Of a DNA stretch of 64,000 bases, positions 47,476-56,164 are shown in pieces; the first letter of the stretch is position 1, and each line of letters begins with the position of its first letter. The stretch covers positions 124,001 to 188,000 of the forward strand of contig JAOUMJ010000001.1 of NCBI GenBank assembly GCA_029881495.1, given 5' to 3'. The stretch is from Nitrospinota bacterium (GTDB lineage: Bacteria; Nitrospinota_A; UBA7883; JACRGQ01). The notes under the pieces are model-generated. The model saw only the letters and a list, made by a program, of their open reading frames with translations, had not been told where the DNA came from and ran no database searches. The position numbers and the translations under genes are program-made.

Positions 47476-48324
47476 TTGAGTAACAATAGCAAGTATGCGC
47501 AATCTTTCAAGATATTGAAAAAAAAGGAGCTTTGCACCAATACATTTTGGTACGAGCTGGAGGCCCCTTTTATAGCCCGCAAGATGCTGGCTGGGCAGTT
47601 CATCATCGTTAGACCGAACGAGGCAGGCGAGAGGATACCGCTTTCGATTTGTGGCTGGGATAGGGAGAAGGGGACGATCAACATTATAGTGATGTCAGCC
47701 GGTTTAACTTCCGGAATAATCAACGACATGAAGGTGGGGGACCGTCTTATCGACATAGTCGGCCCGCTCGGGATGCGCTCCCATGTATCTAAATATGATG
47801 GTACTTGCGTGGTAATCGGAGGCGGTTACGGCACCGGGGCGATCCTTCCGACCGCCAGGGACCTGAAGGAGTTGGGAAACAAGGTTATCGGCATTGTCGG
47901 GGCCAGGAACAAGGATCTGCTTATCATGGTTGATGAGTTGAGCGAAGTTTGTGACGAGGTAATGGTTACTACCAACGACGGCTCGGTGGGGATCGAAGGT
48001 TTCGTTACCCACGCGCTCCAGAAGATAGTCGACAGGGAAAAAGTAAGTTCGGTATTGGCTGTCGGGCCGGTGCCGATGATGATCGCGGTATCGAATATGA
48101 CCAAACCGCTTGGAATAGAGACTTGGGTTTCCCTCAACGCGATAATGGTTGACGGAACCGGAATGTGCGGAGCCTGCCGGGTATCGGTTGGCGGTGAAAC
48201 GAAATTTGCCTGTTTCCACGGTCCCGATTTTGACGGGCACAAGGTTGATTTTGATGAGCTGATAAAGCGTCAAAAAATGTTTGTTGAAAAAGAGAAAGAG
48301 GCCCTTGCGGCCTGTTCCAAATAA
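47476..48324 (+). CDS. NfnA, ferredoxin:NADP+ oxidoreductase, alpha subunit (NAD side)
   Basis: 282-aa flavoprotein of the NfnA/SudB type: an FAD-binding half (RPNEAGERIPLSICGW near residue 36), a nucleotide half (VVIGGGYGTGAILPTAR near 114) and a C-terminal [2Fe-2S] site with GMCGACRVSVGG and a further Cys in FACFHG. With NfnB it links NADH, NADPH and reduced ferredoxin by electron bifurcation. The same fold is found in the dihydroorotate dehydrogenase subunit PyrK, which is also in this window. The TTG start at 47476 has AGGAGGG 8 nt upstream. It is followed by nfnB after 11 nt. Confidence 0.88.
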   Translation: MSNNSKYAQSFKILKKKELCTNTFWYELEAPFIARKMLAGQFIIVRPNEAGERIPLSICGWDREKGTINIIVMSAGLTSGIINDMKVGDRLIDIVGPLGMRSHVSKYDGTCVVIGGGYGTGAILPTARDLKELGNKVIGIVGARNKDLLIMVDELSEVCDEVMVTTNDGSVGIEGFVTHALQKIVDREKVSSVLAVGPVPMMIAVSNMTKPLGIETWVSLNAIMVDGTGMCGACRVSVGGETKFACFHGPDFDGHKVDFDELIKRQKMFVEKEKEALAACSK

Positions 48325-48335
48325 AGGAGAGGGCG

Positions 48336-49859
48336 ATGGCAGGATTAAGCAATAAAGAGAGAATGGCGCTACCGAAGCAGGAGATGCCGCTTCATCCGGG
48401 TGAAGAAAGAGTCAAGAACTTTGACGAGGTTCCGATTGGCTATACGGCGGAGATGGCAAAGCAGGAAGCGCTCAGGTGCATTCAGTGCAAGAATCCAGGA
48501 TGCATTCCAGGCTGTCCGGTAGGGATAGACATCCCCGCCTTCATACAGCTTATTGAGGACGGTGACTATGCAGGGGCTGTAAAGAAGATAAGGGAGACAA
48601 ACTTCCTCCCTTCGATATGCGGACGCGTATGTCCCCAGGACAAACAGTGCCAGCTCGACTGCATAGTTGGAAAGAAAAACGCTCCGGTTGAAATAGGTTC
48701 ACTTGAGAGGTTTGTTGCTGATTACGAAAGGGACCACAACCTGAGGGTTCTCCCCGACATAGCGCCGGACACCGGCAAGAACGTAGCGGTCGTTGGCTCC
48801 GGCCCAGCAGGGCTGACAGCGGCCTACGAGTTGAGGAGACGCGGCCACAATGTTGTCGTTTTCGAAGCTTTCCACAGGGCGGGCGGCGTTCTGGTTTACG
48901 GTATCCCCAGGTTCAGGCTTCCGCTTGAGACCATCGACAGCGATATCCAGTTCCTTGAGGATATGGGGGTCAAGTTCGTTTACAACATGATCATCGGCAA
49001 AGTGCTTACGCTTGACGACCTCCTTAACGAGGAAGGCTTCGACGCCGTTTTTATCGGAACGGGCGCGGGAACACCCAAGATGCTCGGAGTTCCAGGAGAG
49101 AATGCGAATGGAGTTTACTCCGCAAACGAATACCTGACGCGAATCTACATGATGGGAGCAAAGGATTTCCCGAAATTTGCCACTCCGGTAGTCCAGGGTG
49201 AAAAGGTTGCCATCATCGGCGCCGGGAACACGGCAATGGACGCTCTCCGCACGGCTAAAAGGCTCGGCGCGGAAGTAACCTGCTACTACAGAAGGTCGAA
49301 AGAGCAGGCTCCGGCGCGTACGGAAGAGGTGCATCACGCCGATCAGGAGTTCGTGAAGTGGAAATTCCTCTCGAATCCGGTGGAGATCATCACCGACGAG
49401 AACAACTATGTGAAAGCGTTGAAGTGCGAGGTCATGGAACTCGGCGAGCCGGACAGCTCCGGAAGGCGCAAACCTGTCGGTACCGGAAAGTACTTTACCG
49501 ATGATATCGATACCATAGTTTTCTCGCTTGGTTGCGACGTGAATCCGGTTATCCCCTCTACCGACAAAGAGTTGAACGTCAACAAGTGGGGGATAATGAT
49601 GGTGGATGAAAAGACCTACCAGACATCCAAGAAGGGTGTTTTCGCCGGAGGCGATGCTGTTACCGGCGGTTCGACCGTTATCCTTGCAATGGGACAGGCG
49701 AAAGTCGCCGCTCTCGGCATAGATAAATACCTTAAAGGGGAGATGAGCTGGAAAGATGCCAACGTTCCTACCGATCCGAAATGGCCCGGCATTATCTGGG
49801 ATGCCCCAAAACCGGAAAAGAAGGACAAAAAAGATAAAAAGGCAAAAGCCGCCAGCTAG
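48336..49859 (+). CDS. NfnB, ferredoxin:NADP+ oxidoreductase, beta subunit (GltD-like)
   Basis: 507-aa iron-sulfur flavoprotein of the glutamate synthase small-subunit family. Two N-terminal [4Fe-4S] motifs are seen, CIQCKNPGCIPGCPVG near residue 48 and CGRVCPQDKQCQLDC near 97, then two nucleotide loops, VVGSGPAGLTAAYELRRRG near 153 and IIGAGNTAMDALRTA near 290. The C-terminal tail is lysine-rich. The adjacent NfnA makes a bifurcating NfnAB complex more likely than a stand-alone GltD. A strong terminator follows at 49881. Confidence 0.9.
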   Translation: MAGLSNKERMALPKQEMPLHPGEERVKNFDEVPIGYTAEMAKQEALRCIQCKNPGCIPGCPVGIDIPAFIQLIEDGDYAGAVKKIRETNFLPSICGRVCPQDKQCQLDCIVGKKNAPVEIGSLERFVADYERDHNLRVLPDIAPDTGKNVAVVGSGPAGLTAAYELRRRGHNVVVFEAFHRAGGVLVYGIPRFRLPLETIDSDIQFLEDMGVKFVYNMIIGKVLTLDDLLNEEGFDAVFIGTGAGTPKMLGVPGENANGVYSANEYLTRIYMMGAKDFPKFATPVVQGEKVAIIGAGNTAMDALRTAKRLGAEVTCYYRRSKEQAPARTEEVHHADQEFVKWKFLSNPVEIITDENNYVKALKCEVMELGEPDSSGRRKPVGTGKYFTDDIDTIVFSLGCDVNPVIPSTDKELNVNKWGIMMVDEKTYQTSKKGVFAGGDAVTGGSTVILAMGQAKVAALGIDKYLKGEMSWKDANVPTDPKWPGIIWDAPKPEKKDKKDKKAKAAS

Positions 49860-49880
49860 TATTCATATTTTCGTTTCTTT

Positions 49881-49916
49881 GGCGGGGAGCCGGTTTCGGC
49901 TCTCCGCCTTTTTTTT
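49881..49916 (+). terminator. Rho-independent terminator of nfnAB
   Basis: GGCGGGGAGCCG pairs with CGGCTCTCCGCC (12 bp, one G-T pair, 3-nt loop) and is followed by eight T. It is the strongest terminator in the window. Confidence 0.92.
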
Positions 49917-50028
49917 GCATTCAGCCCAGAAAAGAATTATCTCCGGTATGCCGGGGGAAACCCTTTAAGGTGATTTTGGCAAAGGAATACTGATTTCAGC
50001 GCTCCGGTTTGTATACGGAACGGGTAGT

Positions 50029-50703
50029 TTATTGAGAATTGGTTGTAGAGTCTTCGATCCTTTTGACCAGACCCTTCAAAACGTCGATTATCTCCGGCCG
50101 GTCCCACTCGGTGGGGCCGACAAAGTGGAGTATTACAACGCCGTTGCCGGCTATCAGGTATGTCTCGGGAACGCCGGTGATCATGTAATTTTTGGCGATG
50201 CCCCCTTCCTTGTACTTGTCGGTGTCCTTCTTTTCCGGGTCCAGAAGCACAGGGAACGTGATCCCCATTTCCTTTACAAACGGCGGAACGCTCTCCGTGC
50301 CGTCTTCATCAATGCTGACCGCGAGCATTTCAAAGTAAGGCCCTTTTAGCTCCTTATAAAGCCTCTCCATTGAAGGCATCTCGTCGCGGCAAGGGGGGCA
50401 CCAAGTAGCCCAGACGTTCAGAAATACGAGCTTCCCCTTGTAATCGGAGAGTTTGAATCTCTTTCCGTCTATTGAAGCAAGATCAAACGCCGGCGCGGCC
50501 TTCCCCTGCATGGGGCCCGGCTCCGGTGGCTTTGCTTCTTCTTCTGCGGTTTTTTCCTCAATCGGTTTCAATATGGGCCGATTCATTATCTCAACCTTTA
50601 TGGTGAAATAGGAGACGATAAGGAGTACGGAGAGGATCGCAAAAGGGACTATCGCCCTTGATCGCTCTTCGGCGAGATTTCTGCTAGTGGCTTCGTTTTG
50701 CAT
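50029..50703 (-). CDS. Membrane-anchored TlpA/ResA-type thioredoxin
   Basis: 224-aa thioredoxin-fold protein with an N-terminal membrane anchor (residues about 17-38) and a periplasmic domain. Motifs: APAFDLASIDGKRFKLSDYKGK near 70, the redox pair in VWATWCPPCRDEMPSM near 97-112, and MITGVPETYLI with the cis-proline near 172-182. Such proteins reduce disulfides in apocytochromes or other exported proteins. It overlaps the PCYCGC-type gene by 20 nt and is convergent with nfnB beyond the terminator. Confidence 0.9.
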   Translation of the reverse strand: MQNEATSRNLAEERSRAIVPFAILSVLLIVSYFTIKVEIMNRPILKPIEEKTAEEEAKPPEPGPMQGKAAPAFDLASIDGKRFKLSDYKGKLVFLNVWATWCPPCRDEMPSMERLYKELKGPYFEMLAVSIDEDGTESVPPFVKEMGITFPVLLDPEKKDTDKYKEGGIAKNYMITGVPETYLIAGNGVVILHFVGPTEWDRPEIIDVLKGLVKRIEDSTTNSQ

Positions 50704-51181
50704 AGTAGTTGTCGACTTCCATTCGTATCTCAGCAGGTGTTTTTCCCATCTGGGTCAGCTCGTGAGCCATCTGCCCCTCGTCGAGGCATACTCCGCAGTT
50801 TGCGGCGTGCATGTCGGTGAAGCATGTAAGGAGGGTTTTATGATTGAATTTCGGATTCTCCTTGCACCGGCAGTAGCAGTAGAGCGCGTCGAACGCTTCC
50901 GGTATCTCGGTTGCCCACTGATATATCTGCCGAACCCTGCCATCGAAATATTCCGGCATAAGTATTGGCCTGGTTTCTATCAGACGCTCCGTGTTGGTGT
51001 GCGGTATCCCTTTATACCCGTCGCTAGTGGTCACCATCTCCCGCTCGGCGCTATTGGCGTGAGTCTCCGGGGTTGTCGTATTCTGAGCCACCAGGTAGCC
51101 TACCATCAACGCGAAGGCGATACCGGCTAAGATCATCAGTTTTGTCTGTGTGCCGCTTTCATTGCTCTTCTTTTTTGCCAT
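50684..51181 (-). CDS. PCYCGC-type exported cysteine-rich protein
   Basis: 165-aa protein with an N-terminal membrane segment (residues 16-31) and a periplasmic part rich in cysteine: LYCYCRCKENP near 100, LTCFTDMHAANCGVCLDEG near 120. It resembles the PCYCGC-motif family (PF13798), which has an unknown role. The nearby TlpA-type thioredoxin, overlapping by 20 nt, suggests that its cysteines are kept reduced or loaded with metal or cofactor by that protein. The start lies near a purine-rich GAGAAAAAAG. Confidence 0.78.
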   Translation of the reverse strand: MAKKKSNESGTQTKLMILAGIAFALMVGYLVAQNTTTPETHANSAEREMVTTSDGYKGIPHTNTERLIETRPILMPEYFDGRVRQIYQWATEIPEAFDALYCYCRCKENPKFNHKTLLTCFTDMHAANCGVCLDEGQMAHELTQMGKTPAEIRMEVDNYYAKRSH

Positions 51182-51315
51182 CTTTTTTCTCGCTATAAGT
51201 GTTCAAATTTGAATTTGCATTGTAACAGACGAACATGTTTTAGGAAAGCGTGCGGCATTTTATATTTCCACCGGTTTTGATTACTCACTTATCCGTGGCG
51301 GGATAAAGTCTGCTT

Positions 51316-52500
51316 TTAAGACCTGTTCGCCTTGAAAGCGTTGAACTCCTTTTTGGCTTCCGCGACAAGAGAGGGATTCATGAAAAGCTCAATGGTCGTT
51401 GCCGCGAGCGCTTCGGTCATTTTCATCATGTTCTCCACCCCGTTTTTCGATAGGACGGCCTTCAGGAAATCCCTCGAGTGATTTACGGTCTTGCTGTCGC
51501 CGACCGCGAACTCCGGATGTAGCGCGGGGAGCGTCTGGCTCAGGTTCCCTATGTCTGACGAGCCTATCTGTTCCGTTTCGTTAAAGCCGTAATCCGTAAG
51601 GCCCACGTTTGCCATATGCGCTGAAAATATTTTCCCAAGGGTTCTGTTCGGCTCGAATGCGTGAAACGCCATCGGATTGTTCTTTATTTTAAGTTTGCAT
51701 CCGGTGGAAGAGGCGGCCCCTTTTGCGCATTCGATCAGCCGTTTTTTTACATATTCATAATCCCGCATGGTGATGCCCCTCGCCATGAACTTTGCCGAGG
51801 CATATTCCGGAATGATGTTCGGCGCGTCTCCGCCATGCATGACTATTCCGTGGAGGCGGCTGAAATTCGGGGTCTGTTGCCGAAGGGCGTTGACGGAGTT
51901 GAAAAGCGTTATGACTCCATCGAGGGCGTTTATCCCGAGTTCCGGATTGGCCGCCGCGTGGGAAGCCTTGCCGTAAAAGTGGAATTCCATTTCAGCGACT
52001 GCCAGCATTCTGGCGACTACTCTGTTCTTGTTTGAAGGGTGCACCATCATCGCGGCGTCTATCCCCTTGAACCATCCATCCGCTATCATTTGAATCTTTC
52101 CGCCGCCCCCCTCTTCGGCAGGGGTTCCCATCAGGGAGAGTTTTCCGCAACGGTCACCGAGTATGTTCTTTGCTACAACCGCCGCTCCGAATGACGATGC
52201 GGCTATCATGTTGTGGCCGCAAGCGTGTCCTATGCCGGGGAGGGCGTCATATTCCGCGAGCAGGGCTATCGAAGGTTTTGCCGATTTTCCGGTGAATACC
52301 GCCTCGAAAGCTGTTTTCAGTTTCCCTTTTCCTCTCTTTACCCTGAAACCATGTTTTTCCATCTCTTCGGCGAGGAGTTCCGACGCGAAAAGCTCATTGA
52401 AGTTCAGTTCAGGATTATCGAATATCAGTTTGTTGATACGAAGTATTTCGGGTCTCAGCTTTTCCAGCTCTTTGCGGATCCGTTTCTGGTCCGGCATCAT
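51316..52500 (-). CDS. M20-family amidohydrolase
   Basis: 394-aa metallopeptidase-fold enzyme of the M20D group (AbgB/HipO-like), hydrolysing an acyl-amino-acid or p-aminobenzoyl-glutamate type amide. Motifs: LLAEYDALPGIGHACGHNMIAASS near 82-105 (in parts), GTPAEEGGGGKIQMI near 125, and the lid-domain contact KASHAAANPELGINALDGV near 178. The HACGHN sequence carries the metal ligands. ATG 52500 overlaps the HPr-protein stop by 4 nt (ATGA); ATG 52497 is a possible alternative. The substrate is not known. Confidence 0.9.
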   Translation of the reverse strand: MMPDQKRIRKELEKLRPEILRINKLIFDNPELNFNELFASELLAEEMEKHGFRVKRGKGKLKTAFEAVFTGKSAKPSIALLAEYDALPGIGHACGHNMIAASSFGAAVVAKNILGDRCGKLSLMGTPAEEGGGGKIQMIADGWFKGIDAAMMVHPSNKNRVVARMLAVAEMEFHFYGKASHAAANPELGINALDGVITLFNSVNALRQQTPNFSRLHGIVMHGGDAPNIIPEYASAKFMARGITMRDYEYVKKRLIECAKGAASSTGCKLKIKNNPMAFHAFEPNRTLGKIFSAHMANVGLTDYGFNETEQIGSSDIGNLSQTLPALHPEFAVGDSKTVNHSRDFLKAVLSKNGVENMMKMTEALAATTIELFMNPSLVAEAKKEFNAFKANRS

Positions 52501-53864
52501 GTGACTATGTTCCTCGCGACCCTTATGTAGTTAAGCTCTTTTGGAATGGTTTCATCCTCGCAGTAATTGTTCTCCGCCAGAATAGTCAGATCTTTCAACG
52601 TCCGTTCGTCCCCTTCGAAATCGACTGTTTCGCTTTCCATGTCCGCGGTATGCCCGCCCCCTTCAAGAAGGTCGAGCACCGATCTGCAGTCGAACTTTCT
52701 GTCGCCGACAATCATGAATACATCGGTGCCGTGTTCTTCCACGACCAACGTAATGTAGTAGGCCGGTCTTGCGTGAAAACCCTTGGGCTTCGGGATAGGG
52801 AGAGTTATTCTGCTTTTTCGCATGAAGCGGCTCATTATTTTTTCGGCTATCGGCTTTCCTTCCTGCATGAATTTATGGGTGTAAAAGAATGCGAAGTGGG
52901 AAAGGAGTTTCAGGACGAAGTTCTTGTCGACAATATTGGAAATCCTGTCTTTGCTTTCGTCCGAGTGAATTTCATTTTCATGTCTTTCATAGAAGTGGAT
53001 TATCCACCTTGCCATCTCCATAAGGTGCATTGGGACGGAGATGTAGGCGCGAAAACGCTGGAGGTCGGGATCGGAACTTTCAATATTGGTGTGACGCACA
53101 TGCGTATCGTATTCCGACTGTATGTTGTGCAGGGAGTTTTCGAGTATCTTGACCATTGTTTCGTTTATGCGTACTGGGATCATCTGTGAAAGTTCCGCCG
53201 GGTCGGGTTTATTGCCGTATTTTTCCCTGCGCACCTTGATGGCGATCTTCCGGTAGCTCTCGACTATCTGCATTATCCTTGATTCGGACGTGGTGTACTG
53301 GTTCATTGAAATGTTTCTTGGCAGTTTTACCTGCTTTTCGATCTCCTGAAAGGCTTTCGGGTCCGCATCCGTTCCTTCAATGCGACAACCGAGCCTTTCC
53401 ATTTCTTTTATTGCTTCTTCTATGAGAGCTTTCTGTATTTTGCCGATGTAATTTAATACCTCTGCGCCATGCTGAAGGAACTCTTCAGAATCATCAGCGC
53501 TGTGGTTTGGGAAATAATCCTGATATCTGTTCACCACATGGCTTAACTCAAAAGATGCAACGGCGAAATTGCGGACACTGGCTACCAGTTCGCTGAAAAA
53601 ATACCAAGTCCGGTTGTTTCTCGCGCCGTAATCGTCCAGAAATGTTTCGAAGTTACCGGCTTCGTTCATCAGGTTGAAATAGAACTTGGAAGTGAAGTTT
53701 TCCGGAGTGTTGAGGTGTATGAGGTATGAGGCAAGCTGGAGGAACGGAGCGGCGTTTACCTGCAGGGGCTCGCGGAAGGCCTCCTCGCTTATTATCAGGT
53801 GGAGGGAGTCGCGTTCCTCCTGTGCAGGGTCTTGTCCGCTCTCGGCGTCATCATTCCGTTTCAT
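52497..53864 (-). CDS. Unknown 455-aa protein with a C-terminal HPr-like domain
   Basis: Helical protein of unknown role with a C-terminal HPr-like domain (about residues 350-435). That domain has GFHARPA with His364 at the place of the phosphorylated His15 of HPr, CRSVLDLLEGGG with Ser395 near the Ser46 region, and VDFEGDERTLKDL like the HPr helix 3 start. The N-terminal 340 residues are mostly helical and acidic, with no known domain, signal peptide or membrane segment. It overlaps the M20 gene by 4 nt. No EI or EII gene is near, so it may be a regulatory HPr-type protein. The domain call is by motif. Confidence 0.75.
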   Translation of the reverse strand: MKRNDDAESGQDPAQEERDSLHLIISEEAFREPLQVNAAPFLQLASYLIHLNTPENFTSKFYFNLMNEAGNFETFLDDYGARNNRTWYFFSELVASVRNFAVASFELSHVVNRYQDYFPNHSADDSEEFLQHGAEVLNYIGKIQKALIEEAIKEMERLGCRIEGTDADPKAFQEIEKQVKLPRNISMNQYTTSESRIMQIVESYRKIAIKVRREKYGNKPDPAELSQMIPVRINETMVKILENSLHNIQSEYDTHVRHTNIESSDPDLQRFRAYISVPMHLMEMARWIIHFYERHENEIHSDESKDRISNIVDKNFVLKLLSHFAFFYTHKFMQEGKPIAEKIMSRFMRKSRITLPIPKPKGFHARPAYYITLVVEEHGTDVFMIVGDRKFDCRSVLDLLEGGGHTADMESETVDFEGDERTLKDLTILAENNYCEDETIPKELNYIRVARNIVT

Positions 53865-53926
53865 ACACGGCCATTCTAGTATCTATGCGCGGCATGTTTC
53901 AAACATTTACCTCTCGGATGCCGAAG

Positions 53927-54862
53927 TCAGGATGATGCGGACTTGAAATATTCGATAGTTTTTTTCAGCCCGTCCTCAAGCGACCACCTCGGCTCCCAAT
54001 CAAGAAGTTTTTTCGCTTTCGAAATATCGGGCCTTCTCTGTTTTGGATCGTCTCCAGGGAGAGGTTTCATTACTATCTCGCTTTTGGAATTCAGCGTGTT
54101 CCTGATCTTCTGCGCCATCGCGAGAATTGTCATCTCGTTCGGATTGCCGATGTTCACCGGTGTTGTGACAGAGGAGAATGCAAGTTTTTTGATTCCGTCA
54201 ATCAGGTCGTCGACATAACAGAAGCTCCTTGTCTGCGAGCCGTCGCCGTAGACGGTTATCGGTTCGTTATTCAGCGCCTGAATAATGAAGTTCGGAACGG
54301 CCCTGCCGTCATTTAGCCTCATCCGGGGGCCGAATGTGTTAAATATCCTCACTGTCCTTGTGTCCACCCACCCCTGGTTCTGATATGTGTGAACCATCGC
54401 TTCGGAGAATCTTTTAGCCTCGTCGTAACAGGAGCGCGGACCGACCGTGTTGACGTTTCCCCAGTAGCCTTCGGGCTGAGGGGATATTTCCGGGTCGCCG
54501 TATATTTCAGATGTGGAAGCCATAAAGTAGACGGCTTTCTTTTCCTTTGCCATTTCAAGAGTGTTGTATGTCCCTGTCGAACCGACCAAAAGGGTTTCCA
54601 GCGGGAGTTCCGCGTAATCGATGGGGCTCGCCGGCGAGGCAAGATTCAGTATGTAGTCAAGCTTTCCCTTGTATTCGAATTTTTTCGTTATATCCTGCTC
54701 GATAAAGCTGAATCCGGCCTCACTTTCCAGGTGTTTAATGTTGGATGCTTCGGATGTAATGAAGTTGTCGACGCCGATAACCTTATGCCCGTCCTCAAGA
54801 AGAGATTCGGACAGGTGCGATCCCAGAAAACCGGAGGCTCCGGTAATCATTATTTCGGCCAT
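53927..54862 (-). CDS. UDP-glucuronate decarboxylase (UDP-xylose synthase)
   Basis: 311-aa SDR-family enzyme making UDP-xylose from UDP-glucuronate. NAD loop ITGASGFLGSHLSESLL near residue 5, DNFITSEASNIKHL near 31, ASTSEIYGDPEISPQPEGYWGNVN near 115, the catalytic SCYDEAKRFSEAM near 143 (Tyr-x3-Lys), and GDGSQTRSFCYVDDLIDGI near 221. The segment EGYWGNVNTVGPRSCYDE is typical of the UXS group. It overlaps the ugd gene by 13 nt, so the two enzymes supply UDP-xylose together from UDP-glucose. The use of xylose in this cell is unknown. Confidence 0.93.
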   Translation of the reverse strand: MAEIMITGASGFLGSHLSESLLEDGHKVIGVDNFITSEASNIKHLESEAGFSFIEQDITKKFEYKGKLDYILNLASPASPIDYAELPLETLLVGSTGTYNTLEMAKEKKAVYFMASTSEIYGDPEISPQPEGYWGNVNTVGPRSCYDEAKRFSEAMVHTYQNQGWVDTRTVRIFNTFGPRMRLNDGRAVPNFIIQALNNEPITVYGDGSQTRSFCYVDDLIDGIKKLAFSSVTTPVNIGNPNEMTILAMAQKIRNTLNSKSEIVMKPLPGDDPKQRRPDISKAKKLLDWEPRWSLEDGLKKTIEYFKSASS

Positions 54863-56154
54863 TTGTTTCTCCCCAATCCAAAATATTCGAAGCCGAGCCT
54901 TTTCTTTCTGACCGGGTCGTAGAAGTTCCTGCCGTCGAAAATTACAGGCTGTTTAAGTATTGTTCTTATCTTTTCAAGGTTAAGGAGCTTGAATTCGCGC
55001 CATTCGGTTACAAGGATCATAGCGTCGGCGCCTTCGCACGCCTCATACGGGTTCTGGCAGTAGGTGATATCCGGCATAATTTTTTTTGCGACCTCCATGG
55101 CAACCGGATCGAACGCCCGTATTTTCGCCCCCCCCTTTTGCAATTCATTGATGATCTCTATTGATTTGGCTTCGCGCATGTCGTCGGTGTTCGACTTGAA
55201 TGCCAGTCCGAGCAACGCGAATGTTTTTCCTTTCAGGTCGGGGAAGCGGCTCTTTATCATCTTCGCAAAATGTCCCGCCCTCTCACTGTTCGTGCCGAGC
55301 ACATTTTTAAGGAGAGCGAATTCGGAACCGAGTTTTGTGGATGTATGGAGGAGAGATTGCACGTCTTTCGGGAAGCAGGAACCGCCGAAGCCTAGCCCCG
55401 CGTTCAGAAACGCCCTCCCTATACGCTGGTCGGATCCCATCCCTTTCGCTACATGCTCAACGTCCGCCCCTACCTTCTCGCAGAGGTTCGCTATTTCGTT
55501 GATGAACGATATCTTCGTGGCCAGGAACGCGTTTGAGGCGTATTTTATTATCTCCGCAGAATAAACGTCGGTTATCAGCATCGGCGCTTCAAGTGAAGCG
55601 TAAAGCTCCAGCAATTTCATGGCGACCTCTTTGGTCGGGGCGCCTATTACTATCCGGTCGGGGTGAAGGGCGTCCTGTATAGCGGAGCCTTCCCGGAGAA
55701 ATTCCGGATTCGACACCACGTCGAATTTATGATTCTTCGGGTTGTTGGCATTGATTATCTCGCTTACGATGTCCCCGGTGCCGACAGGTACGGTGCTTTT
55801 ATTCACGATAACCTTGTAGCCGTTTATCGCTTCGGCGATCTCCTTGGCGACAGCTTTTACATATGAAAGGTCGGTCTCGCCGTGGTCCATTGGCGGCGTA
55901 TTAACGCAGATAAAGATGATCTCTGCCGCCTCAACCGATTTTTTAAAATCGGTAGTGAACGAGAGCCTCCCCTCATTCCGGTTTCGGACTACCAGCTCTT
56001 CAAGTCCAGGTTCATAGATAGGCATGATGTTCCGGTTCAGCAGATCGACTTTTTCTGCGATCTTATCTACGCAGATGACGTCATTTCCAAGTTCGGCAAA
56101 GACCGTTCCGGTCACAAGCCCGACATAGCCGGTTCCAATAACGCAAATATTCAT
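54850..56154 (-). CDS. UDP-glucose 6-dehydrogenase
   Basis: 434-aa enzyme oxidising UDP-glucose to UDP-glucuronate. NAD loop GTGYVGLVTGTVFAELGN near residue 7, VNKSTVPVGTGD near 117, the catalytic Cys in GFGGSCFPKDVQSL near 256, and LGLAFKSNTDDMREA near 316. It provides the substrate for the UDP-glucuronate decarboxylase that follows. The ATG is separated from fmt by 10 nt. Confidence 0.95.
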   Translation of the reverse strand: MNICVIGTGYVGLVTGTVFAELGNDVICVDKIAEKVDLLNRNIMPIYEPGLEELVVRNRNEGRLSFTTDFKKSVEAAEIIFICVNTPPMDHGETDLSYVKAVAKEIAEAINGYKVIVNKSTVPVGTGDIVSEIINANNPKNHKFDVVSNPEFLREGSAIQDALHPDRIVIGAPTKEVAMKLLELYASLEAPMLITDVYSAEIIKYASNAFLATKISFINEIANLCEKVGADVEHVAKGMGSDQRIGRAFLNAGLGFGGSCFPKDVQSLLHTSTKLGSEFALLKNVLGTNSERAGHFAKMIKSRFPDLKGKTFALLGLAFKSNTDDMREAKSIEIINELQKGGAKIRAFDPVAMEVAKKIMPDITYCQNPYEACEGADAMILVTEWREFKLLNLEKIRTILKQPVIFDGRNFYDPVRKKRLGFEYFGLGRNKWPK

Positions 56155-56164
56155 CTATTCCCCT

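Noticed and set aside
51202-51213. Palindrome TTCAAATTTGAA upstream of the PCYCGC-type gene
   Set aside because: AT-only arms in an AT-rich spacer; expected by chance at this composition.
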